Assembly (NCBI GenBank): GCA_020881915.1
Contig: JAJFPB010000009.1
Coordinates: forward strand, 2,728,001-2,792,000
Length of the DNA stretch: 64,000 bases
From: Paramyrothecium sp. XJ0827
Lineage: Eukaryota > Ascomycota > Sordariomycetes > Hypocreales > Stachybotryaceae
Reading direction: 5' to 3'
In this document: piece by piece, positions 45,129 to 55,358 of the stretch
How the letters are laid out: every line of letters starts with the position of its first letter
How positions within the stretch are numbered: position 1 is the stretch's first letter
Notes under the pieces: model-generated
Databases searched by the model: none
What the model was told of the DNA's origin: nothing
What the model saw: only the letters and a program-made list of their open reading frames with translations
Translations under genes and position numbers: made by a program

Positions 45129-47895
45129 ATGCTGAAAGCTGGACAGTTTGAGCTTGCACCCAGGCCACCCAGCTCAAAGTCACCGCCAAGCAAAAGGTCA
45201 CCGAGAAGGTGCAACAACTGCGCGAGAAGGCGTCTCAAGGTATTCATCCATTGAAAGACATCTACAGATGGAGTCCTTACATCTCTTTGTATCCGTAGTG
45301 TTCAAATACTCGCCCAGCATGTGTTCATTGTGTCAAGGCAGCCCTGAAGTGCGAGTACCCTGCATTACCGGGATCTACGGCTCAGGTGAGCATTGCTGAA
45401 GATCCTTTGTGATCAGACTGATACTAACTAGTGCCTTTTATTCATGGCAGAATCACCTTGCCAAGAGCTCGCGTAGCGGTGGTGATGACTCTTCACTGAG
45501 TCTCCAACCTGCATTATCATCTTCATCATCGATGCATCCGTCTGTTCGACTAAGCCCAGGCCTGTCAAACAGTAAATTCAGAGAAAGTGGTGGTCTCAAG
45601 CCTTTTGCCTGGGCTGATGTCAAACATCCCGAGGAAAGAAGACGAATCCTTAATCAACTTGCACAGCGCCGGTTCAGTATGTTTTATATTTCCTCTATCA
45701 TGTGCGTCCTCGTTAGCCAAACAAAGAGCTAATTTCACATTGCTTCAGGAGAGATGATGTTTGGGGATGAAGGAAAATCGGAAAGAAATCTTCGTGACCA
45801 TGTCAATGCCTGCGAATCTTCTCATATGCCACCATCGCCGGAGGAAGACGGAAGCTCGGACTTGTCCCCACTCCGCCGAACCGATTCATCATATCAAGCC
45901 TATATGACTCCAGAACGTGCCACGGTAAAGGCCACAACGACCACCAACCAAGAGCATGAGAGGAACGAAAAGTGTTATTCCAACTTACTCAGGTACTCTC
46001 TGCAGGATGAAACCACATATCTTGATCATCCGACCGGGCCGTCTTCAGCATACATGATGGTTCCTTCTACCTTGTCAAGGTCCATGGTAATTGAAGAGAA
46101 GAGTCATCAAAGACAAATAGATGGTACATCTCGTGGCTTCGGACGCGTGGATATATCTTTGCCTTTGGCCGGGTTTTTCAAGCTCGGAGACGAATTGCAG
46201 ACCAAATTGGCAGGTGATGATAAGCCAGGTAAGTGCAACCTGTCGTTGGACGAGCATCAAGCTGAGTCAATAGAATCGTGCGACCTGGAGGAAGCGGCCC
46301 ATACCGCTATAGCGGAGCCTTTGGGGGACAGCCTGTTCTCCTGGGAAAACAAACATCCTCGAAGGGATTTGTCGCTGAAAACAGAAGCGGATAATCAAAC
46401 CCTACCCAATGACGAACAAATCGACATTGGAAGATTGCACACGCCCTGTGACAACACCGATAGCTGCTCCAGTCCCGAGTACTGCTCAGAGTCTACCGAC
46501 TATGGCCGAAGTAATATGGGGTTGAATATACAGCAGGCTTGCGACAAGGTCATCCAAGGCATGGTCAACCGAGTGATGGAACAGTTTTGGCATTATTACG
46601 ACCAGGACTGGGATTTTCTCATAACTGATATTCCTGAAGATGCTGATAACTCGACACATGATAGTAGAAGCACGAGTACAAGCAGTCAGGCGAATTCAGT
46701 GTCACAAACAAAGGGGGGATCTTTCAAGAGATGTCGTGGCAGTGGTAGCGATGACACACCTTTTGACGACGACGACGATGGATCACGCCAGCCTCCAGAA
46801 ACGAATGGAGACAAAGAAACTAGTCCCAGCCTGAAACTAGCATGCCCTTTCCGGAAGCATGATCCGTACACTTACAGTGTTCACACGCACAAGATTTGCG
46901 CGCTGAGCCCTTGGCCTTCTATTTCGAGGCTAAAGTATGTACGTGGTCAAGTTTGCCGGCGAACCTATTCTGATCCACTATAGGGAACACTTATACCGCG
47001 CGCATAAGCAGCCAATTCATTGTAAGAGATGTTGGACGTCGTTCAAAGCCCAGCAAGACCTCGACGGGCACATGATAGTTCCGGCAGCGGATATATGCGA
47101 GATTGTACCAGGGAGCATGCCAGATGGTATCACTATGGAGCAGGTAGTGCAGCTACGGTCTCGGAAAAGAAGCACACGCGATCATAGCGACGAGGAACGC
47201 TGGCGAAGCATTTACAGGCTCCTGTTTCCTACTGAGCAGGTACCGTCTCCATGTAAGTATGCTCGTCCAATTTGTCCTACTGGTTAAGTTGAAGGGGGTC
47301 ACAAGTACTCATGTCACAAGACTTTACGCCAGTCGACGATCAAAGTGGTCTATCGCCGGGTTCCAGAGATCTGCTCGAATATGAAAGTTTTCTCCGGACG
47401 GAAATGCCACGCTTAGTGAGAACGACTTTGGAGCAGGAAGCTCACAGTCAGATCCAACCCATCGAGCAAGCACTTATCGAAAGCTTGCCTCGAATTATAC
47501 AACAGTGCCAGGAGGCTGCCTTCCGCTCATACCGCCAGAGTAAGATGAGGCGCTCAGTGTCGCTGCAAGGTCAGCCTCCACACCCTGGCGAAAGCCCTTC
47601 TGCTATTCCCGAAGTTTCTAGCAACACCGTGAGTGTACCAAGGACTAAACAGATGCCCCAATTCCCCGCAATTCTCGATTCGGCATTTCAAATACTACCT
47701 ATACAGGCTGATGGAGCCACTCCTTTATTACCCTCGGACAGCCCCAGGCCGCCATGGGGTAATGATGATAATAACGATTCAGGATACGGTGGTGTCTGCA
47801 ATTGCGTTGGATTTTGCGAATGTTGGTATGATCCTTGGTTAGGATCACTAGAGCAAGGAGTTTCGGAGGAAGACGCAGCTGGTTTGTATGAATGA
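45129..47895 (+). CDS. Putative multi-domain regulator: Zn2Cys6 + bZIP-like basic segment + C2H2-like C-region
   Basis: Six exons (45129-45239, 45299-45385, 45451-45676, 45749-46934, 46984-47252, 47321-47895) join in phase, total 817 residues. Residues 28-55 are a perfect Zn2Cys6 knot (CNNCARRRLKC, then ACVHCVKAALKC), split by an intron before its third Cys. Residues 125-142 (HPEERRRILNQLAQRRFR) copy the basic region of AP-1-like bZIP proteins, without a visible leucine zipper. A long acidic, disordered part follows. Around residues 505-565, LACPFRKHDPYTY, SISRLKEHLYRAHKQPIHC and KRCWTSFKAQQDLDGH form the Cys/His-rich region of a widespread fungal C2H2-type family, then EERWRSIYRLLFP. It is probably a nuclear regulator. 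The phases allow one gene, but two adjacent genes fused by my model remain possible around 45.7 kb. Confidence 0.72.
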
Positions 47896-48253
47896 ATTGA
47901 GATATGGGCTGATCAACAATGCACCTTAAGTCACCATCTCAGTATCATAAATTGCGGTAGCGGACCAACAAATAGTATACGTCATATTCCTCTAAATTGT
48001 TTTGGAATATTGCTAAGCGGATTCTCTTTTACCATAGTCATAACTCCTGCTTTACTAGAACTATACTACATCCGCTCGTCCAAGACTGCAGCCAAAGATA
48101 TGAGAGTCCTCGGCTCAAGGAACGCCGTAAGTCTTTCGGATCACTTACGCAGATACTGGTGGAATAAAATTCGCTAAATCTTGACCCAAGGCACTAGGAC
48201 GTGATCACTTTAACCAAGCACCTCTTCGCTTCGCAAACCGAAGAATGTCGACT
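47896..48253. other. Convergent intergenic region
   Basis: About 360 bp between the stops of the regulator gene and the type-I membrane protein on the minus strand. Nothing else seen. Confidence 0.45.
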
Positions 48254-49422
48254 TCAAGGGTAGACGGAATGATGATTGAACTTGTGTGCGGTCGGCTTAG
48301 CCTCCGTCTGCAACTCTCCAGGTAAAGCGGAATCATGAAGTTCGGCAGGCCGCCCAAAATCTGAGTAGACTTCCGCGTACTCGCCAGGGGCCTGTCGCTC
48401 GCTTGCCTGCGACTGGTAAGGGTGTTGAGGTGCGTTCAACCGAACTCCGCGTTGCTTTTCTAGCTCTCCGGCGGCTGCGTCTTGCCGCCGCTTTCGCAAG
48501 AGCATGACAATCCATACTACCAAACCGATAATAACAACGCCGGCGATACCACCAACTACTGGCCCCGCTATCCACGCAAGATTGCGATTGGAATTTGGGC
48601 GCGGAGTGATGTCATCGTTGCTGCCAAGGTCTGATCCAGCTGGCAACAATACTGTTTGGCTCGAAACATTACTTGTGGAAGGGGCAGCCTCCGTTCTGCT
48701 GGGCGAGGATTCCGATATTGCTTTCTCACTTGAAGAGGTTGATGATTGGGTGGGTCGTGATTCAGATGTTTCATCCGTCTCTGCTGTCAATGTACCCTTG
48801 GTTGTTGTGGCTACGTACAAGTCCACCACTGCTGAGGCGGTATTGCATGCATACATGCTGTAGGGCTCTGCATCATCAAAGTCATCGTACAGAAAAATGC
48901 TCGCACATACACTCCGTGCCTGTCCACTGCATTCTTGTCAGGTTTAGAGGTGGGTATTCGGGCCAGTAAACTTACCACGTGTATTCCGTGGTAGGACAGA
49001 CCATGATAGAACCGTCGGCACAGGTGGTGGCGATATCAAAAGTGGTCGCCTGAATAAGCATCAGTTCAAAGGCTCTTCAGGAGACACCACGGGCCATACC
49101 GTTACCGCCATGCAACCTCCCCAAGACTCCGACAGCGAGAGAGTGTAGCCGGAACCACATGATCTCGGATACCCTTTGTGTAGCTGGTCAGCAGAGTAGA
49201 ATCATCAGGCATTGTGGAGGACTAACATTCTCCTCCTCCCGGCGCATAGCCCAAGAAGTTCGATCTGCGACCAGTCTGACGGGCTTCTATCTGTACATTG
49301 GAGCGCGGCGTAACTTTGGCCTCTGCTGCATTGTTTGTGATGCGTGAGGCATTGCAGGTGCTAAGCAAGGAGAAAGACACCGCCAGGCCCGTGGCAAGCT
49401 GACTGAAACAAAGCCTCATCAT
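48254..49422 (-). CDS. Type-I membrane protein with Cys-rich ectodomain and Ser/Thr stalk
   Basis: Minus-strand exons 49422-49227, 49173-49106, 49049-48976 and 48926-48254 give 336 residues in phase. A signal peptide (MMRLCFSQLATGLAVSFSLL) leads to a small Cys-containing ectodomain (CGSGYTLSLSESWGGC; ATTCADGSIMVCPTTEYTC), a Ser/Thr-rich stalk (about residues 150-220), a transmembrane helix (IAGPVVGGIAGVVIIGLVVW), a stop-transfer RKRR, and a cytosolic tail with Tyr/Pro-rich segments (PQHPYQSQASERQAPGEY). The plan is like WSC-type or mucin-like surface sensors of fungi. The splice between exons 1 and 2 is the least certain. It is head to head with the HET gene, 333 bp apart, and shares its body plan with the protein at 20338. 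Confidence 0.78.
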
Positions 49423-49755
49423 CGTTCAGGTACCGTGGCGGCCTAAGCACTGCAACAACACGCGTGAACTGGATGGACTACATTCTAGCAAGGCAGTGAG
49501 AGCATGCGCCGGACGGTGACATGGGAGTCCCGGGCAAATTTTGGGAGCTGGTTCAGCCGCAATTGATAACCGAGAAACGAGATACGAGATGGGCGATGCT
49601 ATTGTGCTATAGGGTAGGCGGGGAACGAGCTGATCCGGTGGCGCAATTGCTGAAACCATGATTCCTAGAGTTACGCAATACGCTGTTAGATTCTCAGAAA
49701 AGAGTCGCTTTGAGCGCACTGTAAAATAGGGGGTTATTGCCTACCCCGTTACACA
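49423..49755. promoter_or_regulatory. Divergent promoter region, membrane protein / HET protein
   Basis: 333 bp between the two ATGs of divergently read genes; likely contains both promoters. No distinct TATA box or operator that I can name. Confidence 0.4.
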
Positions 49756-51804
49756 ATGAGTAGCTACGAATACCAGCCACTTCCGCCGCCGAATGCTACA
49801 GGCCCAGCACTGCCATTTACGCGACTGATGCTGTTGTCACCAGGTTCATGGAGCCAACCAATACATTGCGAGCTCATTGTGGTCGATATCTCAAACAGCC
49901 CACTCGATTTTGAGGCTTTGTCGTACGTTTGGGGAACAGAACGGTCCAATGAGCCTATCAACTGTGGCGTGGACGGGAGAATTTCCATCACCTCTAACCT
50001 CGACCGTGCCCTTCGCGCCGTCCGGCTACCGAACTTGAAAAGGGCGCTTTGGGTGGATGCTCTATGCATTAACCAGGGTGACAACGAGGAGAGATCCCGG
50101 CAGGTCATGTACATGAGGCTTGTATACAAACACGCCGCACGGGTTATCGTATGGTTGGGTCCTTTGAATGCAGAAACCCAGATGGCGTTCAAGCGCGCTC
50201 AAGAGCTCTGTGCCTACCAAGACATGCTAGCTGAGGCAACTCACGATACCAAAGGACAGGCTTTGTCGCCGCAGGCTGAAGAGCTGGTGATGGAGGCGAT
50301 GGCATCAGATAATGAGCAGCAGAGCTTGCAGAGCCTGCTCTCCCTATTCGAAGGCCAGTACTTCCGACGGGTATGGTGCATCCAGGAAGTCGTGGTCGCG
50401 CGTGCTGCCATTGCCAAGAGCGACGATTTGGAGATGGACTTTTTCGATTTGCTGTCACTGGTGAAGCTCGTGCTCGCAAAACAACTTCTGGAGCAGAATA
50501 CGGGGCCCGTGATCCCCCAAAACACATTACAGTTCTGGAGTGTCGTATACAGAAATCGAACCAGTGCGGATAAGCCAGATGCGCTGGAGGTCCAGCATTC
50601 GCTTGGAAGAATACTTATTGTCCTTTCATCAATTCGTGATTTCCAGTCAACGGATGCCCGGGATCGCATTTTTGCCGTGCTGGGCATAACTGACGAAGGC
50701 CTGGAGCCAGTCTTTGCCGCCAGAACACCACAAATAAGCTCAGGTTTTGATACAGCGCTGAAGGGCGTGGCTCGATTCGCCAATTGGTTGAACTCGATGG
50801 GCCCTGGTATAGATGTGGCACGCCCGGCGGCCCTGAAGGCCGACTATAGCAAACCTACGATGGAGGTGTACCGCGACTTCACAAGATACATGATCCGGTT
50901 GGCCCCGCGGGTCCTGACCATCTTGTCCCATGTTCAGCGAACAAGTAACCTCGATTTCGAAGATTTCCCTTCATGGGTTCCCAGATTTGACACCCCCCGG
51001 TCCGCAAGCTTTTTCTCACTCAATTTCTACTGGGCCGGCATACCAAAAAACGGCCGCTACCGTTACTATGCTGTTATGCACGACAACTCCATATACATGC
51101 CCCCAACGCAACCAAATATACTCCAGCTTGATGGATTCATCTTCGATACCGTGATAGCGTCGACTGACCCGGTCTCTTGTCGGCTCCAAGACGTCATCCC
51201 TGTTCAGCAGCTTTGGGGTCAACTCTTCGACAACGTGTCCTTGTTTCCGAGGCCCAACTTGCAGTACGTAGATGGCAGCGACCGACTCGACGTGGCGTTT
51301 TTCTTGACGTTATGTGCCTGTGCTCTAGGTGGCGTCATCGGCGTTGGAGAGAACTTAAGTCAATTGAGTGGTAACAAGTTCACTGCGATTCAGCAACTCA
51401 CCGATTTAATGCGGGCGGGTCTTCTCTGTTGGCTGTGTCAGGTGCGTGGTCTTCAGGAGAGTCAGTATCCGGATGTCGATACCGCAGGCCTGGCGGAAGA
51501 TGCTCAGACAGATACCTCTGCCCAGGTCTATCAGCGCGCGGCTTGGAGCATGAGCGCGAACAGGAAACTCTATAGGACGAGAGCAGGGTTCCTCGGCCTC
51601 GGGCCCACCATTGTGCAACCCGGTGATGCTGTTGTCGTGCTCTTCGGCGGCCATGTGGCTTTTGTACTTCGGCCTGCTGGTAATTGCTGGAAATTTATCG
51701 GCGACACCTATGTCCACCACGCAGATCTAATGGACGGAACTATCACGACACGAGTTCGAGAAGGCAGTGGAAACTACCAGACTAGAACATTTCACATGCT
51801 ATAG
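49756..51804 (+). CDS. HET-domain (heterokaryon incompatibility-type) protein
   Basis: Single-exon gene, 682 residues. The HET domain (about residues 50-230) is complete with its hallmark blocks: FEALSYVWGTE, then LWVDALCINQGDNEER, YKHAARVIVWLG and FRRVWCIQEVVVA. HET domains, distantly TIR-like, trigger programmed cell death of fused fungal cells when a partner recognises non-self; most copies in a genome have no known partner. The rest (230-682) is the usual family extension, with DARDRIFAVLGI and a C-terminal SANRKLYRTRAGFLGLGP block and a final GDAVVVLFGGHVAFVLRP strand pair, as in standard soluble HET proteins. No NACHT or WD repeats. It is divergent to a surface-sensor-like membrane protein. 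Confidence 0.95.
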   Translation: MSSYEYQPLPPPNATGPALPFTRLMLLSPGSWSQPIHCELIVVDISNSPLDFEALSYVWGTERSNEPINCGVDGRISITSNLDRALRAVRLPNLKRALWVDALCINQGDNEERSRQVMYMRLVYKHAARVIVWLGPLNAETQMAFKRAQELCAYQDMLAEATHDTKGQALSPQAEELVMEAMASDNEQQSLQSLLSLFEGQYFRRVWCIQEVVVARAAIAKSDDLEMDFFDLLSLVKLVLAKQLLEQNTGPVIPQNTLQFWSVVYRNRTSADKPDALEVQHSLGRILIVLSSIRDFQSTDARDRIFAVLGITDEGLEPVFAARTPQISSGFDTALKGVARFANWLNSMGPGIDVARPAALKADYSKPTMEVYRDFTRYMIRLAPRVLTILSHVQRTSNLDFEDFPSWVPRFDTPRSASFFSLNFYWAGIPKNGRYRYYAVMHDNSIYMPPTQPNILQLDGFIFDTVIASTDPVSCRLQDVIPVQQLWGQLFDNVSLFPRPNLQYVDGSDRLDVAFFLTLCACALGGVIGVGENLSQLSGNKFTAIQQLTDLMRAGLLCWLCQVRGLQESQYPDVDTAGLAEDAQTDTSAQVYQRAAWSMSANRKLYRTRAGFLGLGPTIVQPGDAVVVLFGGHVAFVLRPAGNCWKFIGDTYVHHADLMDGTITTRVREGSGNYQTRTFHML

Positions 51805-52686
51805 CCATTTGGTATTTTTTGAGTAGACTGTGGAGCTACTAGGCAGTTCTTTGGAAGCGGTAGTCTAGACATAAGAAAATTAATTCAGGGTATACCAAAT
51901 TGTAATGGAAATCATCCAATACGGAGGCTGACGATTCTTAGAGGTAGTTATCCATGAAGACAAAGACTTCAGGAGAGCGGCAAACGTTGCAAGCCGCTTA
52001 GTTAAGTTCGGATGACTCCAAAAACAATCAATACTTTCACAAGATATGGAACTGAAAAAGCAAGTGACCGCGATACTGCAGCCATTTTATGTGCTGTGAT
52101 TCTTTCATGTAACACAATACGCACCATAGATGCCCATTGGAGGTCTACATATTCAAACAGTGGAGGTGAGCCGCACGAAAATTTCCTGATAATTCTAAGT
52201 CATGGATTCTTGTAACTGGAATTGGTGAATTAAAACTCTTTGGTAGGTAGTCGTGTAATGGGTAATTTCGTGTAAATACTTCCCCTTTGTACTCATAATC
52301 ATGACCTTCGTGTTCCTGACATGGCGGGTAATACTTATGCTCCAACATCATCTTCGAACAACAATTCAGGAGGAAAGATCCAGAGAAAGAGGGGGCTCGC
52401 TAATCCTCGGCGAGCACTCGGCTTTTATGCAACAGGCCACTAAGTCCGCATGACCCTGACTACCCAATTCACATGATCGTAGTTGATACCACAATGTACA
52501 TCACTTGGTCCTTCTTTCCCTCTTTCTTTTCTCTTTCCAAACAATTTGACTGCAGAATTGGCTCACGGGAGGTTACTAAAGTTTAAGTCAATTTTGGTAT
52601 GATTCAGGTTCTCTTGACCCTTGCATTTTGAGGACAGTCTCTAATCTGACAGCTGCTCTCAATAGTTTACCATTTTTTTGCCTAAA
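51805..52686. other. Intergenic, no gene seen
   Basis: About 0.9 kb. A pyrimidine-rich stretch (CTTTCCCTCTTTCTTTTCTC near 52514) is the kind of promoter tract common in fungi upstream of transcription starts, here before the SnoaL-like gene. Confidence 0.45.
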
Positions 52687-53106
52687 ATGAGTCAGCAGCT
52701 ACCCCCTACTGGGGCAGACAAGAAGGAAGAATACAGGGCGCTGTACGCTTCTTATATTACCTACTGTAATGCACACAACTTTGAGGCCATGGAGCAGTTC
52801 TATACCTCGCCTATCAATATCAACGATGAACCCTGGGAGCCTTCCAAGGTCACAGCGCAATTCAAACCCCTAGTCGAGGCGTTCCCGGACTGGCAGTGGG
52901 AGATTCGGAACTTGTCGATAGATGGTGGCTATCTCGCCTTGCACTTCAAGGTCACCGGGACACACCAACGCACTTTCCAGGGCATTGAAGCTACAGGTCG
53001 CCGCGTGCAGACATCGCAGTTTACCTTGTATCGCGTTGTGGATGGTAAATTCACCGATGTTTGGGATTTGACCGATTTCGGCTCGCTGGTTGAGCAGCTT
53101 CAGTAG
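52687..53106 (+). CDS. SnoaL-like (NTF2-fold) protein
   Basis: Intronless, 139 residues, no signal peptide. The NTF2-like fold is shown by YASYITYCNAHNFEAMEQFY (first helix), PLVEAFPDWQWEIRNL, YLALHFKVTGTHQ and TLYRVVDGKFTDVWDLTDF, the typical SnoaL/ester-cyclase closing strands. Relatives act as small polyketide cyclases, dehydratases or unknown ligand binders in fungi; with no polyketide synthase nearby, a stand-alone detoxifying or housekeeping task is just as likely. The ATG at 52687 is the first in frame with a fitting A-rich context (CTAAAATGA). Confidence 0.85.
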   Translation: MSQQLPPTGADKKEEYRALYASYITYCNAHNFEAMEQFYTSPININDEPWEPSKVTAQFKPLVEAFPDWQWEIRNLSIDGGYLALHFKVTGTHQRTFQGIEATGRRVQTSQFTLYRVVDGKFTDVWDLTDFGSLVEQLQ

Positions 53107-54464
53107 CATTCAATAAGTTACCAACTCGTTTTCGTACCGGGTCAACTACATTGCCTGAAGTTGAACTTACTTGTAAGCCTTAAAGGCCTGCCAGATAGCT
53201 CGTTTTGTGTTGTGAAAACAGTGCTGCTAGCTATCCTGTGAAGTGTCGGAAGAGTAGACTTGATGGTTCATCTTCTATCATAGCATGCGTGTTTTTGACA
53301 TCACGACAGAAACAAATCGTCTCATAAAGGTTTGCGCTGTCTGGCGTAGTTGGTCCGTCTAGAAATCTGGCCTTGCATTTCACGTCTTGGGCAAGTCCAA
53401 CTGACTTTCCTGGGCCTCGAGTAGTCACGGGATATAACGAGCCTGGTTAGTACTAAATCTGAACCTGGTTGGTGCTGAATTGCTTTCATTGCTTTGCGAC
53501 CACTACCGTCGATACTGTGAAGACTTTGCAGCCGACTGCTAATGCCCTGAGAAAAGCTCAGGTCGCTTTAGTCGGCAGTAATCACACCTTCCAATTGTGA
53601 GCTGGCGCTGAACACAGTGGATTTGATCGATAGTAAGCAGATCTCCCTGCTAGGAGAAAATATACAGAATCGCAACACTGACATGATTGGGGCGCGAGTC
53701 ACTGCTCCGGGTAAACACAGCACGGAGGATTCCGCGGTGGAGAAGTCAGCAGCGCACGTTCATGGCATGGCTTGATGAAACCTTGACAAGGGGCGGGAAA
53801 ACGGTCAGTTCAACAGATGCAGTGCCAGAGAAGGGAAGATCGTCGTTGTCCGGCCAAGGCTGGTGTTTCGAAAGAGTCGGATCGTTCATGGATGTGTCCT
53901 CACATGACGGCCTGGGAGCGCAAGAAGTCGGGGACCACTCTTCAACAAAGGGCGAGTCAAACACCAGTAAATCTGTGGAATCAAGTATCATGCTACGATT
54001 GCTTGAACCGCTATTAACGAGAGTCGCAAAGTTAGGCTAAGTATGCCTTGGGCAAAAATCCTGGCTCCGTCAAAGCAGATCTGCAAGCGTTGCTCGCATT
54101 GTGGATCAATTCACGCGGTGCGGCTGAACGCACAATTGAAAATTTATGCATTGAGCCGCTTTCAACGGAGTCAGCTCCGCGCTCTGAGCCGTTCAGCCGC
54201 TCGAGAACACTCCAAGTGTTGAATCTGTGTTCATCTATGGACCGGAATGTGATCTCGTCATTTGTTTCGCCTGCTTCACCCCGGATAATCAGCCTTGAGT
54301 GGGTTTAAGACATGGACAAAACTGGTTAAAAGGTTTTCGTCTGTGCCGTCGTTGCCTACGTTCTCCATTTTGGTGCATGCGAGAAGCGCTGAATGCCTGA
54401 CCAATTGTCGAAAGTAGCAGAGATCAACCCAGCCGCATGTGGCGGCATCCCGAGTGTCGTGTCA
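53107..54464. other. Gene-poor region
   Basis: About 1.4 kb. Overlapping frames at 53687-54040 and 54048-54308 (plus) and 53746-53991 (minus) have no known domain; they might be one decayed gene, but I cannot support it. Confidence 0.4.
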
Positions 54465-54471
54465 TATATAA
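54465..54471 (+). promoter_or_regulatory. TATA box
   Basis: TATATAA exactly 100 bp upstream of the ATG of the SGNH-hydrolase gene. Confidence 0.5.
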
Positions 54472-54564
54472 CAGCCCTGGGCTCGCTCTATGTAGACTTT
54501 ATATTCTTCAAGCAGCATCTTATTAGCAATCTCTTCATACCAATCGGCTCTCAAGCTCTGCATC

Positions 54565-55358
54565 ATGAAAGTCTTGAGCCTTGTCCTAAGCCTCGTAGCT
54601 GCGGCAGGCTTGGCCCAAGCAAACCCTACCTCACGCGCGGCCAAACCTCCCTACTTGTTCCTAGTGGGCGATTCTACTGTCGCCCCAAATGGTGGCTGGG
54701 GCAACGGTCTCTTATCCTACCTCAAAGACACCGCCAAAGGCGAGAATCGAGCCAAAGGTGGTTCAACAACAATCTCTTGGAGAGCTGATGGCCGCTGGGA
54801 GAAGCTCATCGCAGGCATAGAGTCTGTCAAAGCAGACTACGAACCCATTGTGACGATCCAGTTTGGCCACAACGACCAAAAAACCCTGACCCTTGATGAG
54901 TTTGAGAAGAATTTAGTTGGCTTAGCCGCAGATATCAAGAAACTTGGAGGAACTCCGGTAAGTGTTACACAGCCGAGTCATCGACCAATAGCACTAACAC
55001 GAGTTATGAGATTTACATCTCGTCTTTGGCGCGTCGCAAGTTCAAGAATGATGCAGCTGTCCGAGACCTCAAAGATTGGCGCGACAGAACATGGGCCGCA
55101 GCTAAAGCCGCCAGTGCTAAGTTCTTGGACCTCAACACAGCCAGTACCACCTACCTCAACGCTATTGGACTACAAAATGCAGCCCGCTACAATCGCGAGG
55201 CCGATGATATTACCCACCTGAATGCTGCCGGCCAGGCTGTTTTCGGACGAATGACGTTAGATCTCCTTCTCGAGAAGCGCCCAGACTTGAAGGTGTATTT
55301 TAACTCGAACAAGAATTTATCGGACAAGATTAATAACGGTGAGTTTGCCACTGGTTAG
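54565..55358 (+). CDS. Rhamnogalacturonan acetylesterase-like SGNH hydrolase
   Basis: Exons 54565-54957 and 55011-55358 (53-nt intron) encode 246 residues, with a signal peptide MKVLSLVLSLVAAAGLAQA. The fold is shown by block I FLVGDSTVAP (Ser nucleophile), block II NRAKGGST, block III FGHND and block V DDITHLN, which supplies the Asp-x-x-His pair. This set and the size match the CE12 group that removes acetyl groups from rhamnogalacturonan, a pectin backbone in plant cell walls. ARRKFKN after the intron and LNTASTTYLNAIG are family-typical. A secreted pectin-debranching role fits with plant-associated or saprotrophic life. The intron acceptor (TATGAG at 55010) is unusual, but phase and homology fix it. 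Confidence 0.9.

Noticed and set aside
53687..54308. Chain of plus-strand ORFs that might be one gene
   Set aside because: No splice pair joins them sensibly and no domain is visible.
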